A stretch of 35,228 nucleotides of DNA from Welwitschia mirabilis (Eukaryota; Gnetophyta; Gnetopsida; Welwitschiales). How positions within the stretch are numbered: the first letter of the stretch is position 1; each line of letters opens with the position of its first letter. The notes beneath the pieces are model-generated. The model ran no database searches. It was not told the DNA's origin and saw only the letters and a list, made by a program, of their open reading frames with translations. Positions 9,829-21,329 of the stretch are shown piece after piece. Position numbers and translations under genes: made by a program. The stretch spans positions 4,280,320-4,315,547 of the forward strand of contig JBOZIK010000001.1 in the NCBI GenBank assembly GCA_051453625.1. Reading direction: 5' to 3'.

Positions 9829-12479
9829 ATATAACAAGAAATAAAGTTCTCTAAGATGCTTATTACTAAGCCAAAAAAAAATTAGAATAAGGATTTAAAG
9901 ATGGTTTTAATCAATTCTAAGAAGAATCTAGCTGAAGTATTTTCTAGAATAAATACTAAAATTAAATTTTTCATGAGAGAGAAAGAAGTTGGATTTAGTT
10001 ATAACTAGGAATGTAAATACACATTTGTTTGTTTGTTTTTTTTTAATTTGAAAATCCTAGAAACAGACTTTGAAATGAATTTTTAATATTTTAATAAATA
10101 TAAAATCATTTTTTAAGTGATGATTTAATAACATTAGGATGAATATGTAGCTAGTCAAGTAGCATTTAATGAAGCTTTGGTATTAGCTGGCTCTTGCATT
10201 CTCTCCCTTCCTCCATGTTACCACTCATATGATGTGATTTTAGTGCTTTTTAATATTTCTATAGCATTTTTTAAGCTGATCTTCTCCTAAAAATAAATGT
10301 CGCTCTTCACCTCTCCAAAATTATGTTTTACTTCTTCACAAATGTTGTCTATTTCACTGTAATCTCCCTACATTTAATGCTTCTTTGTTTTTAATTATCA
10401 GTGATTATGTATTATGTGTTTTCTTGATGCACCCTTAATCCTCTGTGTTTCCTCTCTAATCATTCTCTTTTCTTTGCCTTTTAATTCATGTCTGTTACAC
10501 CACTTTTGATGATTACCTTTGCAAATTATTTATTCTCCCTTTACATAATATCTATTACAAAATCTATAATGTCTACTAGAGTGAGGAGTACATGTATTAG
10601 AAATGCTAGTAGTCAGGGCCAGCTTTAAATGATGGAGGATGAATTGGTAAGGCTACGTTCTCTTTAAAGGAGTAGTGCGTAAGTTCACTACATTCCTTCT
10701 AATTGATGCTATGGTGGGATTATCCTTGTGAAATCAGATGTAACTATTTCATCTGTACCTCATAAACAAAATAGTTCACATTGTTTAAATATTTTTTAAC
10801 ATCTTCAATAATTCTGATTTCTTTTTAAGATGTGGAGGATGACAAAATTGACTTTAAGGCTCTTTTCATGTAAGCTAAATGCAATATTCTTTACATTGGT
10901 GTTTACACTCCTGAATTGAGTATTCACATTATAGAGGAAAGTAGAGTAATAATACCTTAAGGGGTCTTTGGAACTATGGGTTATTTGTGAGTTGAATAAA
11001 AGCCATAACATTTAATTTTTAAACTATAGTCTTTGCATGGAATAATTACAACTAATAAGTTTCTTATTTGGGTAGAGCCATCGATCATTGGGAAGATGAA
11101 GTTCTTTCAAAATGAATCCTACAAAAAGATGAAATGGAGTAATAGAAATGTTTTTAAGGTAAATAAAAATAAAGGGTGTTAAAGGATAATAGGATCTATA
11201 AATTGAAGGAAAGAAAAATAACTAGATGAAGAAAGGGTGGGTAAAAAATGGAATGTAAAATTCATATATTATAGTTATCCCCTTTTTGACATAAGGTAAG
11301 TAGATGAACACATGTCAAAAATATAAAAGGAAGTAAGAGTGATCATATGGCAAATAGAAAATGATAGAATGAGGAATAAAATGAGTGAAAAGTTTGTGAT
11401 GAAGGATAGGTCAATGTTAAGAGAGGTTTTGTATAATAAGAGATAATAAAATTAATTGAAAAGTGGATGTAGTCTCAAATAAATTTATGAATAAATGCAG
11501 GAGATAACTTTGAAATAATTAATTATGAATACTAAGAAATGAGAAGGTGAAAATGTAAAAATAGAGGCATGAATAAGGTTGATTCTTGCACCTCTAAATG
11601 CCAACCTAGTAGCGCCTATTAGTATAAGTCATAAAGTTAATTTATGTAATTAACATGTATTTTAATGCTATACAACATAGAGTATCATGTGATTAGTAAA
11701 GTAATTATGACAATGTATATGATCATTTTTTGAAGTATTAGTATAATGTCAGGACTATAACTTAATCCAATCATTGGTTGCAATAGCAAATGACACCTTA
11801 TAAACTTGCCATTTAATAATTAATATGTTTTAAATGCTTGTGAAGTTATAGATTCGGAGTCATGAAAATCCAAGTCAAAGGAAATTTTAGAAAACATCAC
11901 ATTTCATGATGAGGGGAGTGTAACCACTACTAATAGCATAAGGTTCTACAAGAGGCAGTCAAATTATGACTAACACACATCCTTGTGGAGTTTCCATAGC
12001 TACCATATCATACTTTCAAAGGCCCCTCTTGGAAATATTTTTTCTAGTGTGCTTGTGATAGGACTTCATGATTTTTTTCCCTTTTTTTTGGCATATGATG
12101 TTTATATTTTATCAATTGACTTGAATTACTTTTTTTCTTTTTGGAACATTGATTAAGTACTAAAATGATAAATTGTAGATTTACTATTAAAGACAAGCAT
12201 CAGATTTGACATAACTGATACTAGTATAAAATAAGATGAGCCATTAAGTATCACAGATGTAGAAATGTCTTAAGATTGGATGAAATGCAATCTTATCATC
12301 ATAAATATTCCAAACTAAAGAAACCACTTTCATAAAAACTCAAATGCAATTTAACACATAATCAAATGAATAGAAAATCAAACAAAGAAATGACTTAATT
12401 AAGAGATCCTTCTAAGGATTCATTTAGAAAAAGGTAAAAAGAAGTCTTACCTATTAATTAAGAGGATCTTCTTACTCAT
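9829..12479 (-). other. Tat1 long 3' region, non-coding or unrecognised
   Basis: This lies between the downstream frame and the 3' LTR. From about 11450 rightwards it is clearly homologous to 23320-24360 in Tat2; for example, CTAAATGCCAACCTA, AACTTA(A/G)TCCAATCATT and GAGGGGAGTG(T/C)AACCACT occur in both. Left of 11450 similarity is weak, though both copies are pyrimidine-rich on the plus strand (here 10190-10560). A short open frame at 10805-11011 (minus) shows no family signature. Long 3' non-coding regions are common in Tat-type elements. Confidence 0.6.
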
Positions 12480-12640
12480 TTTCCTCTATCATGTCGAGAA
12501 TATAAGGATAATTATTAATGTAATCTCAACTATCATCCATTAACCTTAAGTTTTTATTAGCATTTAAATTAAGAATCTTAACAAAGTTATTCAAAATGCA
12601 CTTCTCTATAAGATAAAGGACTTAACCACCTAAACTTTGA
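12480..12640 (-). pseudogene. Conserved short peptide block downstream of ORF3 (Tat1 copy)
   Basis: The minus-strand frame reads EKCILNNFVKILNLNANKN, then LRLMDDS-stop-DY. Tat2 and Tat3 copies at the equivalent place read nearly the same (core NLDAMKNLGLMDNSQDY in composite), with substitutions that keep the frame. I do not recognise the family. It may be the C-terminal part of the upstream unrecognised frame or a separate small frame. Confidence 0.45.
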
Positions 12641-12800
12641 GTTGTTATAAAGACATACCTAAGCATTGTTTAATAAAATAAAATAAATGAATACAAGATA
12701 AATATTGATAAAAATACTAAATCATAAAGACAGTAAATAAATCATGAAAACTAAATGACTAGTTATTAAATGTGGAATGGAAAGGTAAAACATTCTACTA

Positions 12801-13100
12801 TCAAGTAGAAGGATGGGTGTGTTGCATAAGAAGGTAGCATAAAATGGTTTGTGCAAATGTGTGAGCTATAGTACAATGTGAATGGTTTGTATCATAATGA
12901 GGGATGGTATAGTATATATCATCATTATCATATTCCATAGGTAGAACCTCACTAAGTGGAATATCAATCACAAAAGCATTGAAATGATAAGAAATGAAAT
13001 GACCTCTACCATGTATGCCTGGCACATGGCCTTGTCCAAATTATGCATAAAGATTACCAGCACATATACCTTCTATGATCTCATAAACATGCTTGGCCAT
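12801..13100 (-). pseudogene. Unrecognised conserved frame after integrase (ORF3), Tat1 copy
   Basis: The frame starts at the ATG at 13100 (MAKHVYEIIEG...), has one internal TAA, and stays open to 12801. Its core reads FVIDIPLSEVLPMEYDNDD, then IYY and HYDTNHS...HTF. The homologous frames in Tat2 (24503-24994) and Tat3 (26095-26548) keep the same core (AMIDIP, DNDDIY, CYDT, HTF) in the same order and distance from integrase. The copies diverge elsewhere, so the conservation suggests past selection on a protein. It has no transmembrane stretch or catalytic motif I can name. Its place corresponds to where some plant gypsy elements carry an extra ORF, but it does not read like a known envelope-like protein. 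Confidence 0.6.
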
Positions 13101-13299
13101 ATTTTGTAAAACTTAAACAAACCAAAAAATGTAAAATCTATGTCGCATATGTAGAAAATACCATTCTATCATATGTGAATAATGCACAAATGTGTATTAA
13201 TGTGATAGTTTATCATGAAACTATAAGAAATAATAAGTGCATAAAATGGACAATTAAATAATAATTTATGACAAAGTGGTGATACATACTTTGAATTTT

Positions 13300-14450
13300 T
13301 TAAATTAATAATAAGATAAAAAATTAGAGGAATCTATTGGTTCTTTGTACTTGATGTCATTTATATGTTTCAGTTTGTATGTTCCTTTATCAAATTTTTG
13401 TAATATGATGTCTTATTCTAACCAATTTAGTAAAAATTTTAAGGTTTTTATAGTTAAATTTGCTTTTAATACAAGGTCTCCTATGTTATAAGATCATGTA
13501 TTGGCATGCTTATTATATGCATCACTTACTCATCTTTGACATAAAGCTATGTATGTTATGGTGCTTTTATCCTTTATTTATCTAGAGTTTCTAATTAATC
13601 AAATTGTGTTTTTTTAATATTAAATAATTCAAGATCTTTGATTAAATTCTTAAGGGTGAAAATCTAAATTTGCATTGATTAAATAGCTTTGGTACTATAA
13701 ACTAGTTGAAATGGGTCCATTTCAGTACTAATCTTTACTATAGTATGATATGCCCATAATGTGAAAAGTAATTTTTCATGCCATAATTTTGGATTTATTT
13801 GTAATAATTTCTTGATACAATTTATGATTACTTTATTTATGGCCTTAGCCTAATCATTTACTTGAGGATAATGTGAAGTAAAAAAGGAATGTCTTATCCT
13901 AAATTTAATGAAGAAATTTTTCAACTCAGTAGATTTAAACTATGGATCATTATTGCTAACTTTGATATAAGTAGTATTGAATCTTCTTATGATGTGATAT
14001 AGAATGAACTTTTGTATTTTTTTATGGTTGTTTAGCATAAAGGTACTACTTCTAACCATTTTAAAAAGTATTTAGTTACAATGAAAATTTACCACATTGT
14101 TTAGATGATGTTGGCATAATTAAACTAATTAAATCCATTTCCTACTTTTTGAATACCCAAATAAGATCAAATAAAAAAATCTTAGTAGGTAGTTGATGTA
14201 TTCTAGATGAAAATATCTTACAAGTGTAACATGGTTTTTCCATTTTAAAACAATCATCACTCATGGTTTTCTAGAACTAATCAAATCTTAAGACATGGGT
14301 TAACGATTTTTCTCTTTATTGAGGACAACATAAACTAGCATGTGTTTTTTTCAAGATATAGGTAGCTTCACTTGATTTTAGGCATCTTAGTAAGAAATCA
14401 TTATTTGATTTCTTATATAGTATATTTTGCATTATGGCAAAGCACATAGC
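13300..14450 (-). pseudogene. Tat1 integrase remnant
   Basis: Minus-strand order is as follows. LLRCLKSSEATYILKKTHAS (about 14400) resembles the 'lLRCl...ea..vl.e.HeG.CG' start. KPCYTCK follows, the CxxC half of the zinc finger. DLISLI is at the first catalytic aspartate. Near 13950 is an eroded NNDPxF block at the second. Then come HYPQVND (13850-13875) and KAINKVIINCIKK, matching the 'YHPQANGQAEa.NK.i' block, and LWAYHT and VKISTEMDPFQLVYSTKA match the '.TsTG.tPf.LVYG.EAv' block. The C-terminal part reads DAYNKHANT, GDLVLKANL and FLLNWLE, like '..yNk.v....f..GDLVL.......K..pnWeGPy'. Stops and frameshifts are frequent. Confidence 0.85.
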
Positions 14451-14639
14451 TTGATCATGAAAATTTTATCTTTGCATAGATGTGAGATTTTTTGGTATCT
14501 TTTTATTAGTAAGATAATTTACAAATGTTGCATACCATTCATCATTTAATTTATGATTTTTTTAAGTTTATTTATGATACCTTATTATAATTCTAATTTG
14601 GGTATCATTTGATGTTCATCTAAAAATTTTAGTTTAAGT

Positions 14640-15180
14640 CTGTGCATGTGATATAATCCTTGAATGATGGGTCTTTAAAACAAGTTTGAGAAAAAGTGAT
14701 GAGGTGATCAAAAAATTAAATTTTATTTTTATGAATAGCTAAGATATCATAATGGTCAAATACAAAAAGCAACTTTTTCACTTTCTTAATATAGAAATCT
14801 AAAATTCTTGACTTTGCATCAGACTTATCCAATACCTACTTAACCACTAAGTATGAAACATAAAAAATGTGTAACCTCTTAAAATAAGTTTGAATTGCAA
14901 GGATTATTTCACTTGATAAGACTTCATACTTGGCTATATTGTTTATATAAGGAAAATGATAAACTCCTTTTATTGCTTACAAAGAAGGCTACTCCTACAA
15001 AACCACTATTTTTATTTGATGAACCATAAAAAAACATTAATATATTTCACTTCTTTTTTATTAGTATGATGTAAACTTCTTCATTAGAAAATTGATTAAA
15101 CCCTCCTAAGGTTTTACCTTTAGCTTCTACTAGTAGGTTTGCTATTTGTTCAACTTCACATTCACCATTAACTGATTTTG
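14640..15180 (-). pseudogene. Tat1 second (archaeal-type) RNase H remnant
   Basis: From about 15050 the minus strand reads MFFYGSSNKNSGFVGVAFFV and NKRSLSFSLYKQ, matching 'w.lyfDGSs...g.GaGivl.sp.g....fs..l' with the first catalytic aspartate changed to tyrosine. Further on it reads VENLDAKSRILDFYIKKVK, matching '..GeyEak...l..Yl..v..l'. A second RNase H after the first one is the hallmark of the Tat clade. This copy is inactive. Confidence 0.75.
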
Positions 15181-15540
15181 GAGATTGAAATTCTAAGTTA
15201 AATTCAGCAAGGATTGATGCCTAGTTAGTTAATCAAGTACTACCAATCAAATATTCAAGTAGATATTTGAGTAAATTCTAATTGTTAATCATAATTGTTT
15301 TGATTATTATCATGTAATGATGAAACTTTTGTGAAACAAAAACTAAACTCAAACACACCTTATTTGCTTTAGTGTAATTTTTCTCATATTGATGCAATGT
15401 CCTATTGATGTAGTAAATTGGATGATCTCAATGTAATCCATCACATTAAAATAGCATTACACTAATTAATAATGGTCTATATGCTAAGTGAATGTAAAAG
15501 GATTTATCAAGATTAGGTGGACTTAGATTAGGGTAGATGT
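15180..15540 (-). pseudogene. Tat1 RNase H domain remnant
   Basis: The minus strand reads PIYYINRTLHQYEKNY, then KVCLSLVFVSQKFHHYM. This fits the gypsy RNase H segment '..iYYiSrtL...E.nYt..EKe.LA.vfa.qKlrhYl'. A weak LLKYLLE..(L)...LTN segment and ILAEFNLEFQSPK follow, as in '..l....l.gR.akW...L.efdi.y.p.ka'. Confidence 0.8.
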
Positions 15541-16500
15541 CAAATATTCCTTAATTATATTAAATTACTTTTAATAGGGTTTGTCCCATTTAAGCTTATT
15601 ATCCTTTTTGAGTAGATGCATGAATGTTTTACATTAATCAGGTAAAGTTGAAATGAATTGATATATCACTTATAATCTACCTTAGATATTACATAATTCT
15701 TTCAAATTATGTGCTAATACCATATTAGTAATTACTTTGATATTATTAGGATCAAGTTTTATACCTCATCTCAATACCATGAAACCTAAGAGCTTTTTTC
15801 AGGGTACATTAAAAATGCATTTCCTTGGTTTAACTCATAAATTATATCATCTTGCTTATTTGAAAAGTTTTTTCAAATTATTTGGATGATCATCTACTAC
15901 TTTTGATTTAACTATGGCATTATCAACATAATCTTCTACATTGGTAATGTATTAAGTTATGGAATATGTATTTCATCACTTACTAGTATATATCACTACC
16001 ATTCTTTATTACTAAAGACATCACAACATAATAGAAAAAACCCTAGCTTATAATAAAATTACCTTATGTTAGTTTTTAGGGCTAATAAATACTTGGTTAT
16101 AACCCAAGTAACCATCTATAAATGAAAAAAGTTCATACCTAGTAATGTTGTCAACTAGAATGTTAATTTTTCATAAAGAGTAATTGTCTTTTAAAATTAC
16201 AATATTCAAATTATGTTAATCAATACAAATCCTAATATGACCATTCTTCTTTGTAATAACTACCATGTTCGATAACCAGTCTAAATAATCTGCCAATGTA
16301 ATGGAAACCATAGTTAAACAACATTCTGGGTCTTGTTTAAGAACCAATGTAAGACAAGGATTAAGCTTTCTAACCTTTTGTTTTAATGGGGCTAAATTTG
16401 ATTTTAAGATGATGTTATGCATGATGATTGACTTGTTGATGTCTGACATACCATTTTAATGCTAAAAAAAGGTATCATTATTAGATAACAACATAATTTA
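15540..16500 (-). pseudogene. Tat1 reverse transcriptase remnant
   Basis: The frame before RT reads MSDINKSIIMHNI, then PLKQKVRKLNP (the 'p.KQK.Rr..P' block). WLSNMVVITKKNGHIRICID follows (16216-16290; consensus 'WlaNiVpVkKkdGkiRvCvDyrdLN'). FSFIDGYLGYNQVFISPKN matches 'fSfmDGfsGYNQI..ape'. The active-site box lies at 15916-15933 and reads DYVDNAIVKSK, so the second catalytic aspartate is asparagine. KPRKCIFNVP, LLGFMV, GIKLDPNNIKVI and NLKELCNIXGRL follow, as in the thumb and connection of Tat RTs (stop shown as X). Fragments are distributed over all three frames. Confidence 0.88.
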
Positions 16501-17124
16501 AAGTTCTAATTTCATTTGCTATGGTAAACATTGATTTATTTCAAGCAATTTTTCTATGTCATAGGGGTCTACTTGAAAATCATATGTTTCGATGTCTTGT
16601 CATTTTACTAAGGATGATTTCACATTTTGGTATTTCATTATTGTATAGGCTTAAGTATTTTTAATTATCTGCTATTCATTTGAATAGACAAGTGCTTTTT
16701 TTAAATATTTGTTGTAGTTCAAATTCACAAGATTAAAAATTGACATACCTTTTAATAAGTTAATTAGCTAACATAACATGTGAGGATAACTTCAATTGAT
16801 TCTTCATCAGGATCTCTTACACAGACAAAGACTAGGATAATAAGTAATGATTGAGTAGCTAAGATGACAAACAAGGATAACTTCAAATAAGTTTTTATCA
16901 TGATATCCTATGAAGACAAAGACTAGGATAAGAAGTAATAATTAAGGTTTTGAATAAAAAGAGAATGAAAATGAATGTAATGAATTATTATAACAAAAAA
17001 ATATTAAAATCAAAATTGTAAATTGTTAAAGATGCAATTTTCCTTTTTCTTTTTTCCCCTATGGAAAGTTTCTAACAAAAGAGTGATTATGGGCTAACAG
17101 AAAAATCATTTGGAAGGAATGGAA
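16501..17124 (-). other. Tat1 protease-RT linker
   Basis: No domain is expected or seen between protease and RT. A short purine-rich direct repeat occurs: GGATAACTTCAA followed by ACAAAGACTAGGATAA, near 16784-16835 and again at 16876-16935. Confidence 0.5.
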
Positions 17125-17691
17125 NNNNNNNNNNNNNNNNNNNNNNNNNNNNNNNNNNNNNNNNNNNNNNNNNNNNNNNNNNNNNNNNNNNNNNNNNNNN
17201 NNNNNNNNNNNNNNNNNNNNNNNNNNNNNNNNNNNNNNNNNNNNNNNNNNNNNNNNNNNNNNNNNNNNNNNNNNNNNNNNNNNNNNNNNNNNNNNNNNNN
17301 NNNNNNNNNNNNNNNNNNNNNNNNNNNNNNNNNNNNNNNNNNNNNNNNNNNNNNNNNNNNNNNNNNNNNNNNNNNNNNNNNNNNNNNNNNNNNNNNNNNN
17401 NNNNNNNNNNNNNNNNNNNNNNNNNNNNNNNNNNNNNNNNNNNNNNNNNNNNNNNNNNNNNNNNNNNNNNNNNNNNNNNNNNNNNNNNNNNNNNNNNNNN
17501 NNNNNNNNNNNNNNNNNNNNNNNNNNNNNNNNNNNNNNNNNNNNNNNNNNNNNNNNNNNNNNNNNNNNNNNNNNNNNNNNNNNNNNNNNNNNNNNNNNNN
17601 NNNNNNNNNNNNNNNNNNNNNNNNNNNNNNNNNNNNNNNNNNNNNNNNNNNNNNNNNNNNNNNNNNNNNNNNNNNNNNNNNNNNNNNNNNN
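17125..17691. other. Assembly gap (567 N)
   Basis: Run of N inside Tat1 between protease and RT. Its flanks do not repeat each other. Open frames spanning it are artefacts. Confidence 0.99.
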
Positions 17692-17789
17692 AATATAATA
17701 GTTATGCATCAAGAATTTGTGAAACCTTCATCTTATGAGGATCCATAGGACCATGTTCAAAGTGTAAAAATAGAATGATTCATTTTTCT

Positions 17790-18260
17790 ACTATTTGATA
17801 TGATGATAAGGAAGAGGATTGAGATGGTTATTTGACATTCACCCCTATGTGATTTCTTCCCAGTGGCACTAAGATCTTTAATCCAATAAACTTTACCTAT
17901 TTATTGAGTAATGATATAATTGCCCCTGTGTCCATGATTGAAGGATGGCCTAGTAGCAATTTAAATGTTGCAATATTATTAATTGCATAAAATTTAGTGT
18001 TATTAACCTTTTGAGCTACCTCAACTATAAGAGGATGATTCCTTTAGATTTAATTATTACACTCATTTTCAAGTTTAGTAGATGTTGTAAGTTAAGTTTA
18101 TCAATACAAGATGATTTAATTAAATTTAATTCATTACTATAGTTAATAAATGCCCTAGCTACTTTAGTAGGTATAACATTTACTAAAATGTAAGGTGATT
18201 TAGTGATTATAGTCTTAATAAGATGTGAAAAAATTTTCATCGAGTTGAAATTGAATTACT
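17790..18260 (-). pseudogene. Tat1 aspartic protease remnant
   Basis: The minus-strand frame 18240-18025 reads ARAFINYSNELNLIKSSCID, like the retroelement protease '.RalvDgGsavNlms...l..Lg', with the catalytic aspartate lost (FINY in place of .vD). After a frameshift the sequence 18010-17840 reads FKLLLGHPSIMDTGAIISLL, matching the Tat block '..ynlLLGRpWih...AvpSt.hq.lkf'. The protease would cut the gag-pol polyprotein. The equivalent frame in Tat3 (31650-32247) aligns over its length. Confidence 0.8.
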
Positions 18261-18559
18261 TTTTTATCCTTATTATTCTATTAAATGTTTATCTACTTTG
18301 AGATAGATTCTTATTTTCAAGGTAATTCTATGATTAATTATTCCTCACATAGTTTTTTGAAGGTTTTGTCCATAAGGCTTAAAGTTTTTAATTAATAAAA
18401 AAATATAGTGGTATGTTTTCTCTACTTTAGAGGCATGTGACTATGATTGAATATTAGGTTAAGGAGTAGGTCAAGTTTGAGTATGTTCCATGTAAATTAG
18501 TAATTATAGTTCTTATTTGTTCTTTTAAATGATTTATTCTAGAGGTTTTATAGGTAAAT

Positions 18560-20216
18560 ACTTGATTATATAAATTACATAAGAAGCATTATCATCTTGA
18601 AGTACTACATTTTACAATGATTGTAATGTAGGCAGTTGTGAAGGAAAAGGTTTTTTATAAATTTCAAGTTATTCATTTCTAATAGTAAGGATTATATTAA
18701 ATTTAACATTTTTTTTATTTTTTATAATGTCTTGGATAATATGTTTTAAGTTGAAGCAATTTTCAATATGATTACCCTTAATTTTGTGATACTCAAAGTA
18801 TTTTAACTTATCATAACTTTTTGGTTTTGATGCATTGGAGTCTTTTACATTAATTAGAGCCCCTCTTTTCGCAATAAGATTGAAAGACTTTTTGTTAATG
18901 GTATGTCTAACTTTATGAAATTCCTCCTAGGTCTTTGAGTTAAATTCTAATTTTTGAATTGATTTTAATCTTGATTTTGAGTTGGATATATATATTGTTG
19001 AGCTTGAAATGACTATTTTAAATTCTGTGTTTATTATGAATTTTTCATTAGTCAAGAAGGAAGGTAATAGAATTGTCCTATAACTTGTTGAAATGTAAAG
19101 GCATGTGGAGGGATAAGAGACTGAGGTTGCATTTTTTGCATCCTTAAATTACTCTTTGGTTAAGATGACTAATTTCATTGAAAAGATTAATTTACAATTG
19201 TGACATTCTTTGGATTTTTTTCTTTGTTGTTATTGTTATCCTTTCTTGATGATTCACCTTGGGAGGAACTATCATATTTAATATCTCCTTTTTCTTTTCT
19301 TATAACTTTGATTCTTTTTCACTAGCATGAGGTCTATTCAGATGTTTCAAAAGATTACATTTCTAAATTTTCTAAAATATAAGGAATGCATCACTTTGCA
19401 AAAAGATAAGCCATGTCAAAATTTACAATAAGAATTTCTAATTATGATGTAGTAACCCTCCATCATCATGCATAATCTTGTACTCTTTCATTGAATTGTT
19501 GTTTCATTATGGTTAAGGCATCTAACATCATTTATTTTTTTATTTTAATGGGGTAATGTTGAACAAATGTTTTTAATAGTTTTTTTAGGCTTGTAATCAA
19601 ATGAGTAAGTGTTATATGGTATCATTCAAGGGCTTGACATTTTAAGGATTGATAGAATAAGTGATAAACTATTGTTTTTTCAATCTTGTAAATGTAACAT
19701 GTATGTTTATAATTTCTAATATGCATAATGAAGTTTTAAACACCTATGAATTTTTCAAAATTAAGCATTTCACTAGGTGAGATAATTTTGCAACCTTTTA
19801 AGGATGAATAAGTGTATCATCAAAATCTATGTTGAGATAACTCTTTGTGTTTTGTAGGCTTTGTTTTATATCATTGATTGCTTCCCAAAGGCTTGTAAAA
19901 TCTGATTGAGATACATTCCTGCTCATGATTTGTCACTTTCTTAATGGTTCTTCCTAGTCAATTGAGTATTTAAATAGCTATAATCATAGTTGTCATTCTT
20001 CTTCAATGTTTATGATTTGGATTTTCTTGAGGTTATTGGTTTTTTGTAGTTATTCCATTCATTTATGAATTCATCATCTTCATAATTATTATTAGAGAAA
20101 GAATAATAGTTTTCTATATCTTCATCCATTAGCCCTAGCTTTCTTATAGTTATTAATCTCACTCTAGTAGTACAATGTTCTAGATAGGTCTTATAATAAC
20201 TCTTATAGTTAAGCAT
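18560..20216 (-). pseudogene. Tat1 gag remnant
   Basis: The first usable ATG is at 20216 (MLNYKSYYKTY...), about 200 bases inside the 5' LTR. In 19900-19370 several frames together read EMLNFEKFIGV, then FVQHYPIKIKK, MLDALTIMKQQFNERVQDYA and WRVTTS. This matches the retrotransposon gag core ('..kp.f..ydG..dp..hl', 'F..qf..n......l..mkQ...Esf.eya.rwr'). At 18800-18690 it reads YFEYHKIKGNHIENCFNLKH and IIQDIIKNK, the eroded zinc-finger-like tail 'fC.fH...GH.TeeC..Lk..Ie.li..G'. Gag builds the particle. It is broken in many places. Confidence 0.75.
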
Positions 20217-20414
20217 GAAAAAAAGTTAACTAATGGTTAGAATATAAGGTTACTTTTGGGTGAGTACATTGTACTTATCTTCATATATGTAGGCATTTCT
20301 AGGTTTTGTTGAAACTAGTGTTATGGCTATTTTTTGTGTGATAAGGTGATAGGTAAGATAAAAGGATAAACTAGGAGCAAAAGGTTAAACAAACAAATAG
20401 GAACCTACATAAGA

Positions 20415-20438
20415 GGTTCTCCTCTTAACAGCAAAATT
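20415..20438 (-). other. Tat1 primer-binding site, heavily decayed
   Basis: On the minus strand, just past the LTR end, the sequence reads AATTTTGCTGTTAAGAGGAG followed by AACC. This resembles the TTTTGGCGC(C/T)GTTGCCGGGG-type primer site of plant gypsy elements with the G/C positions eroded. Position supports it more than sequence. Confidence 0.45.
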
Positions 20439-20454
20439 GTTACAATTTTTTTTT

Positions 20455-21232
20455 TGTAATGTTGTATTTATCATTTGAATGATTAAATGCTATTTAAATT
20501 TTGCCTATGACCTTCTTCTAGCATTAAAACACTTGTGACTGAATTTTGCAACATCAAATTAATTTTTAATTTTATAGTACAATGTTTGAGTATGTTCTTC
20601 TTTCTAGCCAAAATTATTATGACTAAGTTTCATAATGTTAAATTGATTTTTAACTTTGTTTTATGGTATTTGAATATGACCCTCCTTATAGCACCAAACT
20701 ATTAAGATTTATTTTCTTGTAATGTTAAATTTATTTTAACTCATTTTGATTCTTTTGAATTTTATCTAATATAATAGATGTTGTTATGTTATGCCTCAAA
20801 TGTAATATTGATTTTCAAAACTACAATTCTTAAAGGATACAAAGATAAGGAAAAAATAAATTAATAAATAAAGTAGGGATGAATGTAAATATTTCTTGAA
20901 TTAACCTTCATATAAGAATTTAATTACTTAAAAAGAAATGTATAAAGATTAAGATAAGTAGATTTTACATTTTAACTACATGCATTAAATTAAAATTTAG
21001 AAATAAAAAGTTAGATACTCTTATTCAGAAATTAAACTACATTTTTTTTAAAATAAAATTTTGAAAGCATAAAAATAATTTTAAAAAAAATCTAATTAAA
21101 TAATTTACATATGATATGATATATAAACCAATTTAAGATATTAAAATTTATTAGTTTAATTGAATAAATGTGATAAAAAAATTTTGATTATGAACGTTAT
21201 CCCAACTTTAAGAAATTAAATTAAAAACCATT
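20455..21232 (-). repeat. Tat1 5' LTR (LTR-B)
   Basis: Direct-repeat partner of 9037-9828. The transcriptional end (left) begins TGTAATGTTG at 20455, matching TGCAACATTG in LTR-A. The start (right) is near 21232, where similarity ends after CGTTATCCCAACTTTAAGAA. It contains the same internal 86-bp repeats. It could also serve as the 3' LTR of the next Tat copy if the two are in tandem. Confidence 0.85.
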
Positions 21233-21329
21233 ATTATTTATGAGATTTTTTGTTATTGGAAAATGGTGGATTAGTTCATACGTCACATGATGATAGGTGG
21301 TTTAGGTGGTTTAATGGCGATTTGATTAG

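Larger units (their letters stand above)
9037..21232 (-). mobile_element. Tat1: Ty3/gypsy retrotransposon of the Tat lineage
   Basis: Two direct repeats (9037-9828 and 20455-21232) bound an internal region whose minus strand carries, in transcription order, a primer site, gag, protease, reverse transcriptase, RNase H, a second RNase H, integrase and a downstream unrecognised frame. This order, with a second RNase H between RNase H and integrase, is characteristic of the Tat clade of plant gypsy elements. The RT and integrase motifs also read like Tat proteins. All domains carry stops and frameshifts and the RT box is mutated (YVDN). No matching target-site duplication is evident at the ends I placed. 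A 567-N gap lies between protease and RT. Confidence 0.88.

Noticed and set aside
10805-11011. 68-codon minus-strand open frame in the Tat1 3' region
   Set aside because: No similarity to the matching region of Tat2 at protein level and no motif.
12801-13100. Reading ORF3 as a retroviral envelope-like gene
   Set aside because: No signal peptide, transmembrane stretch or cysteine pattern is visible in any copy, so only an unknown frame is claimed.
17059-17748. Open frames of more than 200 codons
   Set aside because: They consist almost wholly of N; likewise those at 27380-28207, 25313-25525 and 33781-34190.
9027-21242. Target-site duplication of Tat1
   Set aside because: The 5 bases outside the LTR ends I placed (TGTCT and TTATT) do not match; the ends are approximate and old.
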